Source: Gnetum montanum (Eukaryota; Streptophyta; Gnetopsida; Gnetales; Gnetaceae). Taken from it: DNA of 64,000 nucleotides. Below are positions 46,032 through 55,744 of this stretch, piece by piece. A model generated the notes under the pieces. That model saw only the letters and a program-made list of their open reading frames with translations. It searched no databases and was not told where the DNA came from. Position numbers and translations under genes: made by a program. The DNA is taken from NCBI GenBank assembly GCA_015680685.1, contig MNCI01014254.1, forward strand, positions 11,366 through 75,365, given 5' to 3'. Each line of letters begins with the position of its first letter. Position 1 is the first letter of the stretch.

Positions 46032-46860
46032 GCAAGGAAAGCCATCTACCCAAGCTTGATTTAAACAACTCTTCCAAGTTCTCAAAAGGCTATGATTTAG
46101 ATCTGCAACATCATTTATAAGCCTTCTATGATGCTTGTGCATGGAAAAACAATGATAATGGGTGGTAAAGACTTAAGCTCTTTCCTATGACATTCATTGG
46201 CTAAGAAAACGTATGGTATAGGTCTTTAAAACCAAAATCAATTCACCGTTGACCCACAATGATAGAACTTTTCAATGAAAGATATCAAACCTGTGTGAGT
46301 GTCAGCCTTGAGGAGACAAATCCAAGGGTAGAAACAAGGGTAACATGAACCCTTAGACATGGCCTTAGAAAGATATTCCTCGCTGTTAAACAACTACTTA
46401 GGCCATGGGTTCTTTAAGGAAAGGCTAATGTATCACATCATGGATGTGCTTTGTAATAAAACAAGGGAAACCCTAGGGATGTATGCCCTAGGTCATCTAT
46501 ATGAACTATGAACCCACTAATTCTAAGAGCTTATTAAGAGGGTAGCAAAAGAAGAAGAAGAAATAATCAAATCAGAGAATATTGACAAATCTCAATAGGA
46601 CCAAACTCATAAAGTAGCAAAGGTCCATGATCATGAAGACAAGAAATCAACTCACCTTCAGGAGGTGGAACCATTCCCATCTTTGCCAATACTAAAATCA
46701 CTAGAAGAAATCAAGGCAAAGATCAACAAAATGATAGAATACGTACATGAAAAATGCAAAGAATATGCAAACATTATTACAGGAAAAACCACACAAGATA
46801 CCCCTAACAACTAGAACAAAGATAGGATGTCAAACCTAGAAATAGGATAGAACATCATTT
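46032..46860 (+). pseudogene. Element C gag, second part
   Basis: Resumes with RKAIYPSLI-type text (AAGGAAAGCCATCTACCC) that matches D's KRAVYLGSI point. It continues KGYDLDLQHHL, AFYDACAWKN, LFNERYQTCVSVSLEETNPR and LERYSSLLNNYLGHGFFKER, HIMDVLCNKTRETLGMYALG and LIKRVAKEEEEIIKSENIDK. The order equals E and D gag. Frames change repeatedly. Confidence 0.75.
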
Positions 46861-46879
46861 GACAATCAGAAAGAGTGGT

Positions 46880-47860
46880 TGAAGAAAGTAAGGATAGGGG
46901 CTCAACTACCAATCATAAGTATCAATGCTATGTTTGCCTATACGATCACCCAAAATGCCAATGCCCAATCTTGTCACATCTACATGAATATTGGAGAAGA
47001 ATGTTACATCTAGATTTCATATAGAAGTACCATGTTCAATCGTAGCAGCAAAACCACTAGTCGTGGGGGAGGCCACCGCCAAACTAGCCATACCCTTCAT
47101 ACCACTTGACACCAAGTGCCTATTATGTTCAACATCCTATTTCTCTAGATAGATCAACATCCTCTACTTCACCTCATCATTATCATTCCCTTGAGTATTA
47201 TCAACCCATGTCCTCTCCCACACGATCACCACCTCATGTTCCTCACACTTCTCCTTACTCTCAACATTCTCATCCTTCACCTCCTTCTACATTTCCACTA
47301 GTTGTATTAGAAGGTTTTTCACCACAACATCAACCAACAAACATTACTTATGCTGCTATTATCAACAACAATGGGAGTCTTCCACAATGTCAGAAGCATC
47401 ATTTCTTTAGGCATGGCCATAGGAAGAGATAGCATAGTTCTGAAACCACTGCATCCTCTGACTCAACACAAGCCAAACACTATGATGCACCTTCCTCTTC
47501 AAACTCAATGCCTCCTATTACCTTACCCAGGCCATCAATTAACACTCCAACAACCATGCAGCCCAATGAATCTAACCACATTAAGAGACATATCGATCCT
47601 TGCATACTATCTTATGGTCATGGGTGCCATAGTGGGTTAGCTTCTTATCACATGAACAAATCCTATAATCTTCCCCACTATGCCTACTATAATCAAGTTT
47701 GTGAACCCCAATTTGGGTACATTCCTACCACCACACCAAAAGACACCCAGTGGTTTGGATATGAATGGACCCCAATATTTCCAACATGCATGGATCCAAA
47801 CTTTTCATTTATTAATTCTCACCATGACCACAGGTTTAGTCATGGGGGATACCCCTGATT
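46880..47860 (+). pseudogene. Pro/His/Tyr-rich region after gag in element C
   Basis: AQLPIISINAMFAYTITQNA and CHIYMNIGEECYI correspond to D's AQLPIIRMNETGACMITPRA and CYIYMSIEETCYI. The frame 47106-47430 is rich in P, S, H and Y (SPHHYHSLEYYQPMSSPTRS) and ends in a basic stretch (KHHFFRHGHRKR). The frame 47508-47856 ends YNQVCEPQFGYIPTTTP ... PTCMDPNFSF ... HGGYP. Colinearity with D over some 900 bases, including the acidic-poor composition, shows a shared protein segment. Confidence 0.6.
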
Positions 47861-49300
47861 CTAACAAGTAGAATTAGTAAATGTTTTTTCTTTTCTTTGG
47901 TCTTACAATTTTTTGTTTTTCAATTTTTTGTTTTCTAATTCTTCATTTTTCACTTTGTCATTTTATCTTTTTATGGGTAATCTTATCTATGAATAAAATA
48001 CTCCTGTAACCAATCAGTTAAGTTGTTGTTTTATGTTATCAAGTCACAAGTGACTAATTATATGGACAATGAGCCCACAACATTCACCCACCCATTCTAT
48101 TAATAAGAGGTTCCACACTAGGTTTAATGATATTCTTGTTATCATTAAAACTTAAAATAACTTCATGCTCATTATGCCCAAAGCAAAGAGTGATGAACTA
48201 AGAGGGAATGACAAGGGTGTGACATCAAGGGAACTTGGGGATTCTCTTTGGTGACATTTGTATGTGCTATCATGTAGCTTGGTTGTGCTAAGATCCTTAT
48301 AGATATAATGAAAAATAGGAGTAAGAGTTGTAATAAAGGCACTCAATAAAGGAACTAAATGTTGTTTTAGGGGGTCTCACTGGAAAGACATGCACCCATG
48401 CATAAAGGTTGGGGGCTTCCCCAAATCATCTTTAGAAAAGATAAAGTGCAAAATTTAGCCAAAAGAAGAGAAAGAAAAAAAGACAAAAAGAAAAAAAGAA
48501 AAAAAAAAGAGAAAATAGAAAAGAAAATATCAAAGAAAACATGCCACAAACTAATTCAAATCACTCCTCCCTTGAGCAAAACATCAAGTGATTGTACACC
48601 TTGACGTCATGATGCTCTTATGGTTCTTTATCATTAGGATGAAACAATTCGATGTCACTGATCAAAGATATGGACTTGGTTCTAATCTTAGAGCGATAGG
48701 TTAATGGTACTTTAATCATGCAGCACACATTAGATTCATTATGCCTAGGGTGAGTTACCTCACATCCCGATCTCTACAATCCCTTCTATGATTTGTCTCA
48801 TCTCACAATCCAAGTATTTATAACTTGTGTCTTGTATGGCATAGAATTCATACCTCATCACAGTGGTATTTAACATGTGTGTGTTTTGTTGCGTAGGTGC
48901 AAATTGCATTTAACGCTTCTAGTGCCTACAGACATTTTAAGATATGGTTACGCAAGGGCATGGTAAGTTAAAACTTGCTTTTGGGAGGACCCACTTGTGT
49001 GACTTTTGTAATTTGTACTTGTTGCATACCACCACATCATTTTATACCCTCCAAGTATTACATTGTCAAATCCATTCTTTCCTTTGTTATCATTTCAACC
49101 AAATGTTCCTTAGGACCACTACATGTCCTTTTTCCTCACCCTTTTTAAAGAACTTCATTGTATAACTACACTTTATTACATGTTTGATGCCTTAATTTAC
49201 ACTTGACATTACCCTAAACCTTTCAATCTACCTCAAATCCTTCATTTTTAGCTGTTAAAACTCGAAAAATCATCAATTTTACTAAGTACCCTATTTTGGA
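47861..49300. other. Non-coding spacer of element C
   Basis: Aligns with D 42310-43600. It contains an A/G-rich low-complexity tract at 48462-48540 that yields a lysine-rich false frame (48398-48601). No coding motif. Confidence 0.6.
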
Positions 49301-49309
49301 TAAGATAAA

Positions 49310-49410
49310 ATATTAGGTACTCGGTATCAGGTCTGACATGATATCAAGTACATGCTACCACATATGCGATCTCACATTCATAAAACCTATATATATGAGG
49401 CCCCCTACAC
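49310..49410 (+). promoter_or_regulatory. Internal promoter upstream of ORF3 in element C, U3-like
   Basis: ACTCGGTATCAGGTCTGACA, TGATATCAAGTACATG and GCGATCTCACATTC lie upstream of the TATA stretch TATATATATGAGGCCCCC (from 49388). The C LTR U3 has the same style of words (GATATTCAGTACATGATATC, GAGATCATATACAC) before its TATA box at 52969. Confidence 0.55.
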
Positions 49411-49880
49411 CTGTAGAAGTAAGTTTCAATAATTAATGTGAGGGGATTTGTTGCAATTTTCTTCCATGATTTCTAAGGCTTTGAGAGTCCACCACTCAAT
49501 CACCAATATCTTGCTCATTAACGCTCTGATTTCCCTTCTGATCAAACCTAATTAAACCTGGAGTGTTTAACTCAGTCGTGGGGAGGGGTATGGTAGAATT
49601 CATGCATAAATTTTTTGAAATTTGCTCTCACCCAAAGGATATCATAAGAGTAAGTATTACTAAGAAATGTTAAAAACTTATGTCAAACTAATTTTCTTCC
49701 TTCACCAAAATCATTTAAATTATTATTGGAGTTACCCAAGCAAATTGGAGCCAACATTAAAACTCTTAGGGAAACTTCCTTGAAAAATTTCTAACTCTAA
49801 AATCACACTATGCAAGAATTCAATATTTATTAAAGGTAATGAGTAAGGTATGAGATAATTAAACTTAGATTAAATGACCT

Positions 49881-49910
49881 TACTAACAATTGATCTTGGT
49901 GTGATTACAG
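49881..49910 (+). other. Branch point and 3' splice site before ORF3 of element C
   Basis: TACTAAC (49881-49887), then TTGGTGTGATTACAG ending at 49910 and ATGGCCCC. A donor would be expected near 49560, where GGAGTGTTTAACTC aligns with the E donor region, but it no longer looks functional. Confidence 0.5.
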
Positions 49911-52700
49911 ATGGCCCCTAAACAAGGACAATAAGAAGGACCTTCTCAAGGTGCAGCCAAATACTCGAGGAGAGGTAGAGGCCAAGGACCTTCAACAGAA
50001 CATGTAGAACACAAGGCACAATCATGTAACATCCATCAAGAAATCCCTATTACTACACAATCTGGTCAAGCAAAAGGTGGAGAAGTAAGGGCACCTAAAT
50101 AAGGAAAACATCTCACATCATTCCTAGAATGCATTCAAGCCATTCTAGAAAGGTCCACATCCACTACAGTGATCATGGAACTTAATTTTGGGCCTTTATG
50201 AAATTTTCCCCTAAACCAATCTAGGATCAACTCAAAGGATCTCCACTATGGCCTATCCTCTCAAAAAGTGGAGAATGGTATTTGGGGAAGACCTATCAAT
50301 TTTGGCATAATAAAGAGGAAGGCACCACTACCAACATTGGTGGAATTTTAGTTGATTTCTCCACAAATGCCACTACAGAAGTTCTGAATCTTTCGAATAT
50401 AGGGCCTAAAGTTGTTCATCTGTCCACGCACTCCAATGCAAATGCAAGAAAAGTATGGTTAAAAAGGACGTACAGCAAGGAAGACAAAACATATGGACAA
50501 CTCACTCTTGAAGAGAGAATTTACTTCAAAATTGGCACCTATCACATCTTCCCAATGAAAGGGCCAAACAAGATCTCTACCTATGTGGCCAGAGGAAGTG
50601 CATTCTTGATGGACAAGGTTGATGCCAATTTTCCCCATTTGTATTTAACAGAAATACTAAGGTGGTTCAAAGAATGCAAGACACGAAAGTTTGCATTTCC
50701 CTTTCCATGTCTAATCAGGAAGTTTTGTTGATGTGCTAGAATTCTAGGGTACACTAATGACATCCTCAGAAAATCTCAAAATGCTTCATATGCCGAATTA
50801 CTAAAGCCACCAGCACCAAGAAAATATGTTGGTGAAACATTGGAGCTTGAAAAAAAATAGACAGTTGGGCTCACTACACCTCAAACAACAGGGCCTAGCC
50901 AACTTCCAAACATGAGGCTTAGCCAACAACAAGAAGCAAGGCCTAGCATGTAGCCCACAGGCCAGCAAGATCAACCGCTGTTGCCACTGCAAAATTACCG
51001 ACTGTCAATAAGCCATATTAGGACCATTGCAAAGATAGTTAGTTAGGGAAGCTGGGATGAGGCCAATCTCTTCAAGGTGATCGATGATGCCATATAGCCT
51101 ATCATATCAATCAATCCTACAAGGGGTGTGGTATTAATACAAATAGGAGGAGGAGAGTCAAATTAGTCACAATAGATTTCTAAAAATGCTACATCATTCC
51201 AAGTACAATTGGAAACTGGTGAAGGTGCCACAATGGTGGTCATGCAACACTAGGCTGTAACTGGAGTAGCAGAAGTGGTCACGAACCACATCAAAGAGTC
51301 ATTTAATGTCTCTATTGTGCCAATGGTGGATTTCATAGGAGCACGTGATGCTCAAATTCTAGTCGATACCTCATTGACTTTTGCAAAACATGAGGATGCT
51401 CTGGATCACTTGTTGTAGACAGGACAAGTAATGATGTCCTTGTTTGAAAAACCCCAAAATGTGACAGTAGCACAATCAAACCTCATTTCCACTAAGGGAA
51501 AGTTGGTCATGGCTAAGGTTAGGGCCAAACATGTAGAAGATGAGTTAAGGAGACTCTAAGAAAAGTTCATTACCCTACAAGATGAACAGCGAGATTCGTC
51601 CCAACTTATTCCAACTGATCAACTAGAATCATTTACGACAAAGCAGCTGAATAAATTACTAGTGGAGAATAAAAGTATGTCAACGGAAAAGGAGAGGGTT
51701 GATTGGGATGCTTCAACAACATAGACTCAAACATATGCACATGCAAAAGCACTCAAAGTCTTACAGGAAGAAAATAAACTCCTTGTTGTCAAAAATCTTT
51801 GATTGACAACAGTTGAAAAAAAAAGAATGTTCTCAAGGAAATTTTTCAGCAAATGTGAGAACAACTAATAAGATTCAACCACGACTTAGCTAAAGAGAAT
51901 TCAATCCTCTCAATGGAGGAGGTAAGCATCATCCATCAAAAATGGCCATTGAAATAAGCACATGGAAAAATGAAGCTAAGCAGCATAAAAAATTGAAGGG
52001 ACATTTATGAGATTAGGTGGGGATGTATAAAAATATCATCAAAATAGAGATCCATATGGATAAGACTGACATCAACTCTTTTAGTCCTCAAAACACTAAC
52101 TAGTGGGCCATACTAGACACTTATGCCTTCATCCACTAAGCAGAATTAAAGAGTCGAGACCTATAGATTCAGGATCCCATAGAATACATGGAGTTGGCAA
52201 ACCTATGGTTTGCAACTTAGCCATGCTAATAGCAAGATGCTCAAGGACTAAGCTAGAAAAATAGGTAGCTGCAACCTATGCCAAATATGAAACAAATTTT
52301 GCTAAACACAAAAAGACATTACAGAAATTGGAGATAGCAAACTTTGAACTAGAGGTGGTAAAAGCTAGCTACCAAGGCCAAAAGGATGTTTCAACAGACT
52401 TAGCTTGATGGCTTATGAACTATTAGGAATTCACAGATAAAGCTAGAGCCTACGAGGAGGAATGTTGGCTATTTGCAGCATGGTATGTCAAAGCCAATCA
52501 AATGTTCACAACTGCCATGTCCATGGGAGGTGCCAACTCCATCAAACATTGGAACATCAACATGGATGACACATGATCCTTGAACAGAGGAGGAAAAATT
52601 TTAGGCACTCCTTCAAAAGTATCCATTTTAGAAGCCTTGAGCACAAGATAAAGGAAAGAAGCCCATGGAGGAACCACCGCCACCAAGAACCACATGAGTT
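49911..52700 (+). pseudogene. Element C ORF3 (most complete copy)
   Basis: It starts MAPKQGQ and is glycine- and arginine-rich early (RRGRGQGPSTEH). The open frame 50282-50728 has GKTYQFWHNKEEGTTTNIGG, ILVDFSTNATTEVLNLSNIG, LTLEERIYFKIGTYHIFPMK, TYVARGSAFLMDKVDANFPH, YLTEILRWFKECKTRKFAFP and FPCLIRKFC. This resembles the plant transposon-protein domain ('VDFSP..IN..LGLP...', 'FPSLI..LC'). From 51400 it is a long, charged, helical region (for example VEEDELRRL-, EKKRMFSRKFFS- and KLEIANFELEVVKASYQGQK-like parts) ending about 52690. Function unknown. Several stops. No transmembrane segments were seen, which argues against a retroviral-type envelope. Confidence 0.65.
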
Positions 52701-52877
52701 TTGAACAATTTTGTGTTTTGTGTTGGTGTCCCAATTTTGTTTTGTCTAATCCCATACTATGGCATGAAATAATCTATAGTTATTCAATAATCCCATATCT
52801 CTCCACTGCGTAACCAAATAAACTTATTCCTCATTTTGTTTGACTCAAGGACGAGTTTTTATTCAATCATGAGGGTA

Positions 52878-53722
52878 TGATGAATCATGGTTTGCCAAGC
52901 CCTGATATTCAGTACATGATATCATAGCCTAGATATGAGATCATATACACAATATTCTTGTGTTAGCCTATAAATATAGCATTTATTTGCACAGTGAAGG
53001 AGTCTTTTAGTAAGCCTTTGGGTCAAGTCTCTTTGTTAGTTTTTAGTTAGTTTTCAGTTCTTTTTCCAAGTGCATGCCCACAGTGTGATGCTTGTAATTG
53101 TATGAAACCTTTGTTCGAGTGTGACGTACTTGGACACGCACATGATCGGAAATAAATATTGAGATTACTCCATCATTGCAACATTCACTTAGCTTTTATT
53201 TGCTCGAATTTTTAATTATTTATTATTGTTTTCCTAGTTAATATTTTCTCTATTTTCATTTACACTTCCTGTTGTTAACGCAAAATGAGTACATTTTAAT
53301 CACGAACATTTAAGTGTAACTACATGGTAACTTAGTAGCGTATCCAGTAGTGCTTCAAGTGATGTGTGCTTGGTAATCCCAGAAGTAGTACATGAAGTCT
53401 AAAATGCATGTGGATGATTAAGGATAGATGCTCATCACACTTAGGCTAACTTAGATTTTATTTCCTATTTCTTATTAGCTTAATTAAGTTATTTCTCATT
53501 ATTTTTAGATGTAGTGTAGTATTAGAAATCATAGCATACACCTCACTCTAGACTAAATCATACGTGACAAAGCAAATACTAGTCTAGGTGGGAAGACAAT
53601 GAACTATGATCAACTTATAAGTATCTAAATTCCACAACTAATCCATCCACGGAGTTCAACCAGATCACTTGTACATGCTCGTATTCATATCGTTGAGCGT
53701 AGTGGTACCTCGTTGCTCATCG
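52878..53722 (+). repeat. 3' LTR of element C
   Basis: 845 bases, TGATGAATCATGG ... GCTCATCG (end CA changed to CG), directly followed by the ACAAA duplication. Contains a TATA box at 52969 and AATAAAT near 53151. Confidence 0.9.
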
Positions 53723-53727
53723 ACAAA

Positions 53728-54125
53728 TAAGAACCAATATTGCCAATAAATTTGCATATTCCTACATATCAATTCTTCTTCAACTATTTAGCAACTAACG
53801 AGCATCTAATATCATGTACATATGACATTTGGAATTTAGAGCTTAAAAGGGTCAAAGCGATTGAAAATCTATGTAGTCATCAACAAATTGTCAAAAAATG
53901 ATTTAAAAAGAAATATGCAGCTAAAGTGTTTCAAGTAGGCGACTTAGTTCTTAAGAGGAATAGAGCATTTGGTTAGACTGGCCCTCAAACTAATTTTTCT
54001 CCTTTGTGGTCTGGTCCATTCCAAATTATAGATGTTGTTGGCCCCAATGTATACAAAGTTGCTTATTTGCAAGGACCTGAGTTACATAGGAACTTTAATG
54101 CATTTTATTTGAAGCATTTCTACTA
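53728..54125 (+). pseudogene. Element B integrase, part 2
   Basis: Immediately after the duplicated ACAAA the reading frame of part 1 continues: EPILPINLHIPTYQFFF, then ELKRVKAIENLCSHQQIVKK, FKKKYAAKVFQVGDLVLKRN, SPLWSGPFQIIDVVGPNVYK and VAYLQGPELHRNFNAFYLKH. The 'FQVGDLVLK...GP..I......YKV.......N..HLK.FY' layout is the integrase C-terminal DNA-binding region of gypsy elements. Stops at TAG and TGA positions within. Confidence 0.85.
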
Positions 54126-55064
54126 AGGTTCCCCATGTGAACACCAGGTAGATCCTTAGTTGCATGTTTTCTTTCCCTTTCACAATGCATTTCATTTATA
54201 TATAGTTGCATTTGCATGTTTTCTTTGCATCTCTTTCTTAGCATATTGGTTTTGGTTTTTTCTTTTCATATGATTTTAATAATCATTATGGTCATTTGAG
54301 TTACTAGGCGTTGGTTCATCATAACATCATTGGAAAATAATGCAAGTATAATGCTTTATATATCTTATTACTTATATAAAATCTTCTTTATATTATATAT
54401 TTTAATAATGTTATGATTCTTTATAGTCAATTTCAAGGTTTTAGTTTTATTGGTTATGTTGGATTATGGAGGATGGGATTTATGCTACTTATCATGTAAT
54501 CACCATGATCATATGAGTGTAAGATATGTGACATTGGAGATTGGTTAGCCTCAATCGCTAGGTGACCTTGGAAAATCTCATTTTCCCTCTCCTAAGCCCC
54601 AACCCTCAAGTGTGATGATCCATGGCTATCCTATGAACAATGGGGTGAAGTGTGTTCATCTCCACTTGAGAACCGTTAGCCACCCAAGAGACCTACTATG
54701 ATGTCATCAAATTGTAATTAAAGACATATACATGAGGGTTGATTTGCACCATGGGCAAATTTCTAAAAGGACCGTTTTCCTTTGTAGTGTAGCTAATCAG
54801 CCAAACTTGTGTTGGAATTTCTACCTTATGAATGAAGTACACCATGAGCAAAGTTTCTTTAAGAAAGATAAAAAAGAAGAAGAATGAGAACCATGTTCAT
54901 TGGTAGTGTATTAAGTTCTTGAGTGTCATGGGGTCTAACAGCTATCCTCACCCTAACCTCCATTCCTCTTTTAAGCCTATTTTCTTGAAATTCAAAAAGA
55001 AAAGAAAAGAAAATAATCCCTTTTCACCCATTTCCTTTCAAAATGTCAAAAAAAAAAGAGTCCT
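54126..55064. other. 3' non-coding region of element B
   Basis: No coding motif between the integrase stop and the inverted repeat at 55071. A short A-rich frame at 54919-55104 is not supported. Confidence 0.55.
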
Positions 55065-55070
55065 AAGGAA

Positions 55071-55420
55071 AAATCCAAAAGATGCAACTAGCCGCAATCT
55101 AGCTTGAGCCTATCCTCCTCATTAAGTTTAGCATAAGTCTCGTGCTCAAAGTAGTCCACATACTCTTGATTTTCACCTTATGAGAAGATTGAGAAAGTGA
55201 CTTTCATCTTATGAGAAGATTTATTTCCCAATCTTCTCATAAGGTGAAAGTCAAAAGTATGTGGACTACTTTCATATTAAAATATAACTAAGATCACATT
55301 CCTAATCTTTTTAGAAGGTGAAAGTCAAAAGTATGTTAACTACTTTGAGCATGAGACTTATACTAAACTTAATGAGGATAGGCTCAAATTAGATTGTGGC
55401 TAGCTACATCTTTTGGATTT
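55071..55420. repeat. Inverted repeat (foldback) in the 3' region of element B
   Basis: The left arm 55071-55190 (AAATCCAAAAGATGCAACTA ... CACCTTATGAGAAGATT) is the reverse complement of 55304-55420 (AATCTTTTTAGAAGGTG ... CTACATCTTTTGGATTT) with few mismatches. A third partial copy in right-arm orientation lies at 55230-55272 (AATCTTCTCATAAGGTGAAA ...). Arm length about 118 bases. Confidence 0.85.
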
Positions 55421-55620
55421 TAATTAAATAAAATGGTGTGGTAAGGATGGCCCACATCTAGTTCTCTTTTGATTATATATACATATATCTATGTAGTTAA
55501 AATAATGAACTATATATTTGGGTTTTAATTAAATAAGATGGTGTGGTAAGGATGGCCCACATCTAGTTCTCTTTTTTGATTATATGATTATTTTAATCAT
55601 GTTTAGATCAATATACCTTG
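55414..55620 (+). repeat. Tandem duplication of about 105 bases
   Basis: TTTTAATTAAATAAAATGGT ... CACATCTAGTTCTCTTTTGA (from 55418) recurs as TTTTAATTAAATAAGATGGT ... CACATCTAGTTCTCTTTTTT (from 55523). It abuts the right arm of the foldback. Confidence 0.8.
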
Positions 55621-55731
55621 ATTTCAAGTTTTAATTTGTTTATGTTTTATGAGGTTTTTGATTCTCTATTTGTTGCATCATCTTAAAATTTCTACCATTT
55701 TGTTATCCTTGCGCTTACATACAATTTTAAG

Positions 55732-55744
55732 TTTGGGGGCTAAG
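55732..55744 (+). promoter_or_regulatory. Polypurine-like tract before the 3' LTR of element B
   Basis: TTTGGGGGCTAAG immediately precedes the LTR, identical to 11333-11345 of the compact element. It would prime plus-strand synthesis. Confidence 0.65.

Larger units (their letters stand above)
38368..53722 (+). mobile_element. Element C: pol-less gypsy-type element nested in element B
   Basis: It starts TGATGAATCATGATTTG and ends TTGCTCATCG, flanked by a perfect ACAAA duplication (38363-38367 and 53723-53727). The 5' LTR (38368 to about 38955) has lost its 3' end and primer site, with an N at 38952. The 3' LTR is 52878-53722. Gag (split by element D), a Pro/His/Tyr-rich region, an internal promoter and ORF3 remain. 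Protease, RT, RNase H and integrase are absent. Without D it is about 8.9 kb. Confidence 0.9.

Noticed and set aside
48398-48604. Lysine-rich plus frame and phenylalanine-rich minus frame
   Set aside because: Both are translations of an A/G-rich low-complexity tract in the spacer of element C.
49911-52700. ORF3 as a retroviral-type envelope gene
   Set aside because: No signal peptide or membrane segments were visible. The region is charged and helical.
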